From Clostridium sp. 28_17 (lineage in GTDB: Bacteria > Bacillota > Clostridia > TANB77 > CAG-508), in assembly GCA_001916065.1 (NCBI GenBank), contig MNRS01000018.1, positions 124,001 through 188,000 on the forward strand: DNA of 64,000 nucleotides, in the 5' to 3' direction. Under the pieces are notes generated by a model. It saw only the letters and a program-made list of their open reading frames with translations, ran no database searches and was not told the DNA's origin. The translations under genes and the position numbers were made by a program. Shown here piece by piece: positions 10,501 to 19,400 of this stretch. The number at the start of each line of letters is the position of its first letter. Positions within the stretch are counted from its first letter, which is position 1.

Positions 10501-13224
10501 TTCTGAAGTTTGAGTAACTTTTAAAATAGGATTTTTTATATTCTGTATATTCGGATTTGAATAATATGTATTTTCGTTAACTTTTGCACTCGCATATAGT
10601 GTAAGTTCATCCTCACCTTTTTGACAAATTGTTTTTGCTCTTAGATAAATTGTTTTTTCTATCCTTTGTCCAGCTCCCAAATTATTTATAGGCACTATAA
10701 CATTATCTTCTTTTTGTTCAGCTTTATCTAAAGTATCTTCTTTTGATAATGTAAATCTTCCTTTAGTATCTATATTTACATTAACATCAGAAAATGTATC
10801 GCTAGTATTATTCTTTACATTTATAGTAAGCATCCATAATCCACCAGTTCCTATCCAAGTTTCCCAACTTGCTAAAGAAATTGTTAATTCTGCTTTATTT
10901 AATATATTTTCAACTTTCACAAATTCTTTTTCATTACTTCCTGATTTCGCTTTAATTGTAGAAGAAATACTTGCAGTAGTATTATCACCAGATAATTCAT
11001 TTACTTTAACATAAAAACAAATTTCTTTTTCTTTGTCTTTATTTAAAACAACATTTGAAGAAAACTCCTTTTGTTCAGGAAATTCAGTAATTTTACATTC
11101 ATCATAATCTGCACTATTTATATCTTCTTCAGTTAATGTTCTGTTTTGTACTGTAACATAAGTAGTCCCCTCTGGCACACTAGCAACAACATTCAAGCCA
11201 TTAACATCCTCACCAGTATTATTTCTAACCTTAGCAACATACTTAATATACTCATTCTCATGAACAGAATCACCATCAGCAAGTTCCTTATCTCCAAGGA
11301 AAGCCTTATACTCAACAGAAATCTTATCCAAATCAATAGGCTTAGCCTCAACTACAGTATTATTCGCTGTAGCCAACGTAGCCTGTGCAGAAACCGCTGC
11401 AAAATTTGTAGCCACACCATTTGCACTTGCACCATTATTAGAATTTTGTTCATTAGCACTAGCATTATTATTAATAATAGAAGTTACATTTACAGGAATA
11501 TCTAAATTACCTGTTTCAGGAGACTTTGCATTTCTATAATTTGCAAAAGAAACAGCGATATTTTCCTGAGATGAAACAATATCCTTTTTCAAAATAATAC
11601 TTGCTGGAATCACAATATTTGCTCCATTTACAACTTCATTTTGAACATATGAAGTTTGAGTTCCATTAACTTTAACTCTAATAACTTTAGAACCATTATC
11701 ATCTACAACTTGCACACTGCCTAGTTGTAATCCGCTGTCATACAAGATAGAAGATTCTCCTAGCACAACCTTCTCAACTTCATTTGGCAACTTAATATCT
11801 ATAACCGGATTTTTAAATAAATTATATTCCGGTCCGCTAGTTACCAAAGTTGCAGTAAAAGTAACATCATTTTGAACATTATTAGTCCAATTTGTATTAT
11901 TTGCAGTAACTTTAACATCAGTCTTTGCTTCCTTTATTTCTGCTACACTTGTACCAACATAATTATAAATTTCTACTTGTTTTGTATTCTCAACTTCTTT
12001 TTCTTCCTTAGTTTCTTCATCAATAACTTTTGTTTTTTCTGTTACATTGTTAACACAAGAAACAGTATTTCTTGTTTCAACTTTTGTAACATTTGCATCT
12101 TTCATTGTGTCTTTAATTTCTTTAGTATTTAAAATATTGATATCACCTAATTTTAAAGGTTTGCTAAATTTAAAATTAAGTTCTGTTTTTTCTCCATCAT
12201 ATCCAATTTGAACATTTCCATTTTCATCTGCTTCTGTATCTTTGTTGATTGTTGCTAAAATATTTCCATCTTTATCTATAATTTGGAAATATCCATCTTG
12301 TCCTAATTTATCAAGTATTTCGTTTTTATTTACTTTTGTATTTTTATAAATTATCTCTTGTGTTTCATTTTCTTTATCTTTGTTATTTACAAGTAAATTT
12401 TTTGAATTTACTGTAATTTCATCTGCAATTTCTTTATAACTTGTTTGAATTTTTACATTTTCTGTATATTCTGTTCTATATGTAGAATTATTTTGAATAT
12501 TTGCATTAATATACCCATTGTAAATATCACTTGTTGTTACATCTGCAGAAACTAAACCAGATACATTTTCTGCTACTTCGAAGTTTTGTGAAATTTCTTG
12601 ATTTTTTCTAATGTCTCTGTCATCTTTTAATTTTAATTCAACATTTCCTTTAAACTCCAATGACCTTTTTTCGTTTTTGTCATTGTAGCAATCTGCATCA
12701 TAGTAAAAGTCTAATTGATATTCGTCTCTTGCACCAGCAACATTTTCGCTATAGATGTTTCCTTTGTCATCTGCCTTGTTTTCTGTGATTATTTGTAACT
12801 GGCCATTTTCTTTGTTGTAAGTATAATTAACATCTTTTCCGTTTTCATCACCGTTTGTTGCTTTTGTAGATTTTGTAATAATTTCTACGTTTTCTGGATA
12901 TTTATCGTTTATCTTAGGAGTGTTTATAATTACATTTGTTTCTTGTATTGGGGCATATTCTTGCCCTTCTTGATATTCAATTCCTGTTTTTAAGTATGTT
13001 TGTACAAGGGTTCCTTGCTTGTCTCCCATTTTATAATTTACATACTTTTCCATATTCAATTCGTATACCGCATTTATTTTTGTTTCGTCTATTATTTTTT
13101 GTACTGCGTCTACTGCTACTGATATTACTAGCATTAGTGAACTGTTTACCATCATTAACATTATGACTAGAATTGAAATTATTTTTGTAATTAGATTTGT
13201 TATTTGATTTTTCATAAATCTCAT
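4543..13224 (-). CDS. Giant cell-wall surface protein with Cna-B/SdrD-B domains, copy 1
   Basis: 2,893 residues. An N-terminal signal or anchor segment spans about residues 8-37. A long beta-rich region with DUF11-like parts is followed by five PDPDNP and two PNPDNP repeats (about 1060-1095), an SdrD-B-like domain (ISGLVWKDENKNGIRE) and another DUF11-like region. Two membrane segments (about 1398-1427 and 1435-1456) come next, the second ending in a signal-peptidase-like NISNANEW. The second half has a SpaA-type Cna-B domain (KLSGATFKITGP, about 1705-1785), two more SdrD-B-like domains (SGYVWEDML about 1925; SGYVFEDKT about 2388), and a C-terminal VVPSTGDN sorting motif, membrane helix and KKLVL tail. 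Translation may start at 13,215 instead. It is a tandem paralogue of the next gene; role inferred as adhesion or surface structure. Confidence 0.88.
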   Translation of the reverse strand: MRFMKNQITNLITKIISILVIMLMMVNSSLMLVISVAVDAVQKIIDETKINAVYELNMEKYVNYKMGDKQGTLVQTYLKTGIEYQEGQEYAPIQETNVIINTPKINDKYPENVEIITKSTKATNGDENGKDVNYTYNKENGQLQIITENKADDKGNIYSENVAGARDEYQLDFYYDADCYNDKNEKRSLEFKGNVELKLKDDRDIRKNQEISQNFEVAENVSGLVSADVTTSDIYNGYINANIQNNSTYRTEYTENVKIQTSYKEIADEITVNSKNLLVNNKDKENETQEIIYKNTKVNKNEILDKLGQDGYFQIIDKDGNILATINKDTEADENGNVQIGYDGEKTELNFKFSKPLKLGDINILNTKEIKDTMKDANVTKVETRNTVSCVNNVTEKTKVIDEETKEEKEVENTKQVEIYNYVGTSVAEIKEAKTDVKVTANNTNWTNNVQNDVTFTATLVTSGPEYNLFKNPVIDIKLPNEVEKVVLGESSILYDSGLQLGSVQVVDDNGSKVIRVKVNGTQTSYVQNEVVNGANIVIPASIILKKDIVSSQENIAVSFANYRNAKSPETGNLDIPVNVTSIINNNASANEQNSNNGASANGVATNFAAVSAQATLATANNTVVEAKPIDLDKISVEYKAFLGDKELADGDSVHENEYIKYVAKVRNNTGEDVNGLNVVASVPEGTTYVTVQNRTLTEEDINSADYDECKITEFPEQKEFSSNVVLNKDKEKEICFYVKVNELSGDNTTASISSTIKAKSGSNEKEFVKVENILNKAELTISLASWETWIGTGGLWMLTINVKNNTSDTFSDVNVNIDTKGRFTLSKEDTLDKAEQKEDNVIVPINNLGAGQRIEKTIYLRAKTICQKGEDELTLYASAKVNENTYYSNPNIQNIKNPILKVTQTSEKEGETLKYGDIIEYDFTIKNESKLPIETAFTFQFVDWLDNNMSPISAEYETYMFDDQSEYVTSKKEKFTLDLSSREIPDGKEYDDVEDMKIPMYIPNGQSVTIKMKAKPRAIDEKQETSNYGVISYQYNGESCSFKTNVIKNYILPYDYVEPDPDNPDPDNPDPDNPDPDNPDPDNPNPDNPNPDNPSENKYNISGLVWKDENKNGIRESSEMLLSGITVKLFNIDTNEIVVVDNNKQITTTNQSGEYTFSGVGKGNYIVLFEYDTSKYKLTTYKSNTASDDINSDVINKSVSIDGNEKEVGVTDTINISNQNKTHIDMGLVENGTYDLSLNKYITNVKLTYGTQEENYSYDNSKLAKVEVPAKKVDNAKVTIEYKIEVKNEGNVDAIIESIADYKPDGLDFDKSLNSGWNIDNQNNLTNVSMLGSKLEPGKSRSVTLYLTKILSKDSMGTFTNGAEILKTSNLMNLKDIDSVEGNKNKTEDDYSEAQVVISVKTGIVIYASIILVIMLLIAGIIILVKLNKIKFNKIKILSLFFAIFVVNIIFVNISNANEWFYYSTKTKLWNEDYTDSFKGNNWNYTYHYTHFGNNTKNGVFYCATGGAMGVVGSDSGYTMENHPNTWQYSSSTSSTSSTSSTVTDNNPSISKGTVNNEAGSVTSDGQNIYVGPFKIIYDSSLYSAKIYGKKIGQNNSDVISNAKFCDKNHTETSVSSNTEFYVKIPISEGIQTLSKLEFVAEKQATVTTTVKTDTNETWTAIKTYSSRQQTMGRQTISSSTSYEYPTHYTGLFNIIVNKSLVGNIQITKTDTDKGTKLSGATFKITGPNNYSETKTTNANGTITISNLPLGNYTVTETGAPADYRLNLQENKSTTVNVTSGGTATAAFKNKQYGDLTVTKKDQDTGSTSLGGEPLNDIGFKIYIQKNGKKYYLRNAEISKYSYNDFNVEEWNKGSAKEFKTSGNAQFKINNFPVWNGSEQLTYYVEESSLPEKWQEYYKLKATPDSTQITNGKNTDLSVLNKQIYIQVSGYVWEDMLATEGKEDSRNDLYDADRKEPLIEGITVRLNSTKDGTIQTTKTDKNGNYKFKKVEIDKLPNTYIEFEYNGLKYQSVAYHNQDNGSKAIEGDTTRDNFNNQYASITGGNAKGTTTTTGYSRNATGTVMNNLTYTNGKYASELVGNTGYTVESAENSVEAQNGSTGASIKATTSAANHSLATWSAGVTEIGKINLGIYKRQQSDMKIATDLKDIGLTFNGYNHTYTYNKRTAEQGIDIFSELQKWNKTDEQIANESEQYPRNYETSIYKNYAYASASEGDGNGNGKIDDKDKLKMYLNYKIEIKNSSSVYMSANEIARYYNDTLTYSSSYYIDKNGNKHDITWNEKADANKYKQIRTTGLSNVKIEPGSSLTVYLTLQIKDDIIKEFGLGSRIDAIGQGVTEITSYSNYTSDGKYYAAIDKNSAPDNIKPGDINTYEDDTDSAPELKITLKEPKTISGYVFEDKTADGLLTNQERKGNGKFDNGENTVGNVKVELIEQTNGKEAYIYPKAVSELNLNAVPATCTTKANGYYEFVGVVPGKYYIKYTYSNGSVVYKETNKVANVSTQDYKSTIISSKTLRDAYGDTEADDLGSVNNNDRWYQDTNIETYSTAVDDYATRKSINNTYSTIIASTKVDYDNGGGQQEMTARTLNMNMAIENYNNEVTNMNENRTSLYKNLDFGIAIRPRQSLKLDKKVTYVKLTLSGGDTVAEGNPSNENELKTMNYVTYPKGGKLKIEADDEIIQGATLEIKYTIYVTNNSEKDYNNVAYYRYGTKKDNPVKLSINTIVDYIDQKVPTEYTNVAKSSGGWYVSTDQQIKDLTTEKAYNDVKSRKNILLSDCNKTISIGETMATEPVEASKVMASSEDVDIKNYAEAVKVSNSVGRFYGGIVNSKWVNMTPGNLQVSSDTAIDESHELDDDGVEVVVVPSTGDNTIIYYILGITCLGIIVCGIVLIKKLVL
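9945..10049 (-). repeat. 18-base tandem repeats coding PDPDNP
   Basis: Imperfect 18-base units reading GGATTATCTGGATCTGG on the plus strand encode seven Pro-Asp/Asn-rich hexapeptides. They form an extended linker between the first long region and the SdrD-B domain of giant protein 1. Confidence 0.9.
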
Positions 13225-13380
13225 TCCCTCCTAAGGCTTTTTAGTTTTTCGACATTTTACCTTATTATAATTGTAAATAATTTTTTTTGGTTATTCAATA
13301 GGTGTTTTTTTGAAATAATTTTATATTACAAAAAAGTGCTTCTTCCTTACTAGGGAAGGTTATTTTCAAGGTTTTCGTTT
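13225..13380 (-). promoter_or_regulatory. Duplicated upstream region of giant gene 1
   Basis: About 110 bases directly upstream are nearly identical to the segment before giant gene 2 (22,093-22,215), including AGGAGGGA, GTCGAAAAACTAAAAAGCC and TTACAATTATAATAAGG with a TATAAT -10 candidate. I see no convincing -35 at the usual distance. A partial stem around CCCTAGTAAGG lies farther out. The conservation suggests the promoter and leader were duplicated together with the gene. Confidence 0.5.
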
Positions 13381-13419
13381 TCTTATTTTAAGTTTATATT
13401 ACATTTTTGTTACATTGCT

Positions 13420-13459
13420 CAAAAAAAAGAAAGGTTATTAAAACCTTTCTTTTTTTTAA
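13420..13459. terminator. Terminator after giant gene 2
   Basis: Perfect stem AAAGGTT / AACCTTT extended by A and T runs (AAAAAAAAG ... CTTTTTTTT), with an ATTAA-like loop. Strong in both directions; it directly follows the stop of giant gene 2. Confidence 0.88.
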
Positions 13460-13461
13460 TT

Positions 13462-16400
13462 TTATTTATCTAAAACTTTCTTTTTAATAAGAAACACACC
13501 CGCTGCCAAGACTACCAAGCAACCAATACCAGTAATAATATAAACTACAATCTCGTTTTTATTTTCACCAGTAGGCGGTGTAAGAACAACCTCTGCTCTT
13601 CTAGGATTATGTCCTTGGTTATCATCAGTCTCTGTAGTACCTTCTGGATTTTTAGGATTAAAGTTACCCGGTGTAATATTCCTCCATTTTGTCTTATTAC
13701 CTGTATCAATTTGTCCATAGAATCTACCAACACTATTAGAAACCTTTAGAACCTCTGCATAGTTTTGATAAGTCATATCTTTAGAACCTGAAAGCAATTT
13801 GCTTGCATTCATTGTAATCTCTGCAGTATTATGACCTTTTGTTGGATCAAGTTCAATATCGCAAGTTCTTACAAATATATTTTTCAATGATTTTATACCA
13901 TTATTATATGCATCACTTGAAAGCATACCTTGATTAAATAATTTTTGTGCTTCAACTTGTTCCCACTGCTCGCCTACCTCACCAGTTTTTGCATCAGTTT
14001 CAACATATCTCAAGTTTTCATCCAAATAATCTACAACTTGATTAATCTTGATTTTTACCGGAGTTGCTCCAGTTTTATCACCATATTTGTAATATGCTTG
14101 TGTATCATAATCTAATTCTGAATTATTTGTCAACTTAATTGCATATTGAATTTCTATTGTAGCACCCTCAATCATTTCAGAGTCCAATTCTATTTTTAGC
14201 AATCCACCTTCTGGATATGTTAAATATCTAATTTCATTATTATTTCGTGGGTCACCTTCAATTAAAGTTTGACCATTTGCAAGTTTTAGCCTTACATATT
14301 TTATTTCTTTTGTAAGTTCAATATTTTTTCTAGGTCTTTCAACTATACCAAAATCAATATTGTCGTATACTCTTGTTCTGTTTTGATTTTCTTGTGTCTC
14401 TTCTTTATTAGTATTTTCAATTGCTATATCCATATCTGGAGTTCTAGCAGTCATTGTTTGTAATTCAGCATAATCACCTTGTTTTGTTTCATATCCATTT
14501 TTTACTGAATATGTTATTGTCGATAATTTTTTATCTATCTTCTCTCTTGTTGTGTAATCATCAACTGCAGATGAACATTTTTTTACTTTTTCTTGTTGAT
14601 ACCATACTGTGTTTCCATTTGTACTAAATTGATTATTTCCGAATGCACCTTTAATAATATTATTTGTAACAATTGTTGACTTATAATCTTGTGTTGTTAC
14701 TTTTGCATATTCACCATCTACTGCAGGTCTATAAATTACGCTTCCATCTCCATATGTATATTTAATATAATATTTTCCTGGTATAATTCCAACAAATTGA
14801 TATTTACCATCTTTTTCGGTTATCATTTTTGCCTTTTCAGCTGTAAAGTTCATTTTTGAAACAGTATCTGGATATACATATGCTGTATCATTTGTTGCCA
14901 TATTTATCAATTCAACTGTAACATTTTGAACAGTTCCGTCTTTACTTGAATCATATTGTCCTGTTCCTTTTCTCTCTGAGTTCGCATTTGTAGTTTCGCT
15001 TGTGTAATCTTCAAAAACGTTTCCTGTTATTGTTTTTGGTTGGTCAAATGTAATTTCAACTATTGGTGCAGAATCTGTATCATCTTCGTAAGTTTTTATA
15101 TCTCCCGGTTTGATATTATCTGGTGCAGAGTCTTTGTCTATACCTGCATAATGTACATAGTTATTTCCACTCTTTATGTATGAAGAATATGATGTTATTT
15201 CTGAAACAGTTTTTGCATATTCTTTTAGACTGTCTTTGTCTGCCCAACTTGCAACTGTATTTTTTTGCATTCTTATATAAACAGTTACACTTTGTCCTGG
15301 ATTTATTCTTAAGTCTTTTAATCCTGATGTTCTAATTTGTTTATAATCACCTTTTTTATCTTTTGTATCCCAAGAAATGTCAACTTGTTTTCCATTTCCG
15401 TCAGTATAATATGATGAAACGTAATTTAATGTTGAATCATAATAATGTGCTATTTCGTTTGGAGCCAAGTACAATGATGATGATTCATTCTTAATTACTA
15501 TTTTATAAATTAAGTACACTTGTAATTTGTTATTCTCTTTGAGTTTTCCGTCTCCAGTTACTCCTGAAGCATATGCATAGTTGTTATAAATACTTCTTGT
15601 ATATGTTCTAGGATAATTTTCTGTATCTGCATTTTCTTTCCATTTTTGCATCTCAGAGAATATATCAATTCCTGTTGCAGCTATTCTTTTGTTATATTTA
15701 TATGAATGAGTATATCCATTTAAATCCAGTTCAATATTATTTAAGTCTGTTGCTATTGCCATATCTGGTTGGTCTCTTAAATACATTCCCAAATTTACAT
15801 TTGAAATTGTATATACACCTGGTGACCATTTTAATGTGTATCCTGCAGTATTTGTATCTGCTTTTATAACAACTCCTGTTGAACCATTTTGTGATTTTAC
15901 ATATCCATTTGCACTTGATGTTGCATATGTTGTATTATCAACTAATGATGAACTATATGTTCCATTTTTGTATGTCAAGTTATTTGTTGTTGTTCCATTT
16001 TCTGATTTTGAATATCCTGTAGTAGTGTTTCCTTTTTCATTTCCACCTGTTATGCTTGAATATGAAGCATTAAATTTTGTTCTGTCTTTTTCTGTTTCTA
16101 ATGCTTTAGAACCATTTGCTAAATTTAAGTTTTTGTTTACACATTGATATTTTAGTCCATTGTACTCAAATTCAACATAGTAATTTCCAAGTTCAGTGAT
16201 TTTTACTTTTATAAATTTGTATGCTCCATCTTTTCCTGTTACTTTTGTATCAATTACTGTTCCATTCTTATGTTTTAGTCTTACTATTACTCCATCTGCT
16301 AATTTGTCATTATCTTTGTCAAATACATCATTTCGTTTTGTTTGTTTATTTGAATTTGCAATATCTTCCCATACATATCCTTGCACATCTACCCAGATTT

Positions 16401-19400
16401 GTTTATTAGACAAGTCTTTTGATGTTGTTCCAGATGTTGCATTGTTATTTACTACATATGCATCAACTGTTGATTTTACTTTGTAATAGTTTTTCATGCT
16501 ATCTGCTACTTCTATTTCTTTTACATAGTATGTGTTTGGATTTATTGGTATATTGTCTAATTCAAATTGTCCGTTTCCATCTGTGGTAAATATTTGTGCA
16601 TTATTTTCTGCTCCAAATTGCACTGTTGATGGACTTCCCTTTACATATTTTGTTATATATCCTTTTGATGTATATATTTTAAATTTAAATCCCGCTGCTT
16701 TTAGTGGTTTGCCTGTATCTTGGTCTGTTTTTTGTACTTTTAAGTTTCCATATTGTTTGTTACTTACTGATGTTGATGATGTGTTATTTGCCGTTACTGT
16801 TATGTTCTTTGTTTTGTCTGTTTGTAAGTCTAGTTTGTATCCACTTGGTGCTCCTGTTTCTGTTAATGTGTAATTTCCTGGTAACAAATTATCAAATGTG
16901 TATGATGATGATGTCATTGTTACCGATTGATTGTAATAGTTTGCTGGTCCTCCTGTTAATTTCATTGTTGCACCTGTTAATCCTGCTCCAGAGTCAGCGT
17001 CTTTTTTGCTTACTGTGATTTTTCCTTTGTCAACTTTCCAGTTCCAACTGTATGTTAAACTGTCATCTTTTGTCGTTGTTTTATTGTTTTTTGTAAGCTT
17101 TATTAAATTTTGTGCATTTTTTGGTAAAGATATACTTCCACCATATTTATGACCAATTTCTTCTCCTTTTGTATTTTTACAAATTCCATCTCCACTAAGC
17201 CCTGTTAATTTATATTCTTCTACAGTAACACTTTTATAAACTTCAGTTTTCTTAATATTTTCAGTTATTTTTACACTTAAATCTGACACATCTGTTGATA
17301 CAAGCAAATAGAATGTTGTTCCTGATGTTATATTATTTAAATTAATTACACCATCTTTGCTTGAATTATATATTGTATATGATATATCTGTCCCACCATC
17401 TTTTACACTCATTGATTTTCCTGTTACTTCAGCATTAGTTAATGAATGTGTATATCTAAATGGTCCTACCAATAATTGACCATCTTTTATTTCATAATTA
17501 TTGTTTGTAGGGCTTGCTGCCTTACTTCCAGATGCACTTGCAGGGCCAGTTGACCCAAACCAATTTTTAAATACTTTTGCTTGTGATGCAGTACTTTTAA
17601 GATAACTTATAAATGAATCAAATGTAGTATATGTCCCTACAGTTTTTGTTTTTGTATATGTATGTTTAACACTACATTGTCCATGTACAGTCATTCCATT
17701 TGCTGTCCATTCTCCAGTAACATGACTTCCTAAATGTCCTCCTGGTGTTATACACCAAAATGATTTGCTAGAGTTAAGCACACTCCAAACACCTGTAGAT
17801 GCATCTTTATGTCCTCCAAGATCATTGTATGTAAGATCATCTGCAATTGAATTTGTATTACTTAATATCATTCCACCTAATATCATCATAGTACATAACA
17901 TCATTAAAGCATTTTTGCTAATTTTTTTATTTTTAATTAACATTGCAACTGCAACTAAAATTAAAATTATTCCTAAAACAATTCCTATTTTAATTACTAA
18001 ACCTGTTTTTACAGAAATAATTAATTGTGCCTGCGAACTATTATTGTCTGTGTTGCTATCTTTTTCATTTGCAGTATTATATGTTTTTGAAACTTGTGCA
18101 ATATTTGTTTCAGTTCCTATTGAGCCATCACTTAAATCTTTAGTTAAAACAATTGTAAGCTCTTTGCTTTCACCTGGTTTTAATTTTGTGGCTGCTAAAC
18201 TTTTGTTAACTGCTTTTTTACTTTCCAATGTCCAGTCATCATTTGCATTTCCGTCAAATTCAAAACCTTGTGGCATTGTATCTGCAATCTCTGTTCCATA
18301 TGCTTCAACATTTCCATTATTTTTTACAATAATTTTATATTCAACTTTTATGTTTGATGTTGACATTTTTTTAGATGCAATTTCAACTTTTGCCAATTTA
18401 GAATTATTATAATTGTATTCTTTTGTGCTTCCATTTGTTTCTACAGTTACTTTTGTTATATATTTTTCAACACTTAGGTCAAAGTTTCCTTTTTCTAATA
18501 ATCCTATATCTATATTAGAAATATTTGCATTGTTTATTTCTACAATATCTGTTACACCAACGTTTTTAACTTGTCCATCTATATTAACTTCTTTTAATAT
18601 AGCATCTGAATTTAAGTTGTTGCTAATTCCGTCTTTTTGATATGATGTTAATTCATATTTGTCTGTATCATATTCAAATAATACTAAATATTTTCCATTT
18701 GCTACATTACTAAATGTATATTCTCCATTACTATTTGTTGTTGTTTTAAATGTATTATTATTTGAATCTGTTACTATTGAGTTTGTTTCTGCATTAAATA
18801 ATTTTACTGTAATTCCTTCTAATAATGTTTCGCCATCATCTCTTTGGCCGTTCTTATCTGAATCAATCCATGCAACACCTTTTATAGAATATGTGCTTTT
18901 ATTATCGCTTGGATTGTCTGGTGTTGGATTATCTGGATCCGGATTTTCTGGATCTGGTTTATCCGGATTTGGATTGTCTGGATCTGGTTTTTCTGGATCT
19001 GGATTTTCTGGATCTGGTTTTACATATCCATATGGAACTATTCTATTTTTTATTCCGTTTGATATTTTGCTTTGCATATATTGACCTGTTACAGTTACTA
19101 TGTTTTCAATGTTTTTAAATTTATCTGTACGGTCAACTTTTGCTTTTATTGTAGCTTTTAATGTATCATCTGGATATATATATGTTTGAACATAAAAATT
19201 ATAATCACCCATTTTTTGTTCCATATTGTATGTTTTTTGTATTTTTTCATATTGGTCTGTTTCATCATTTAAAACATATGATTCATATGTTACTTCTTCT
19301 GGTATTAGTTCTTCTGGTAAATTATCAATAATATTTATTAACGCTTCTTTTTTTCCTGTGTTTTTAACCTCGATATTATATTCTATTTCTTGGTCATTTT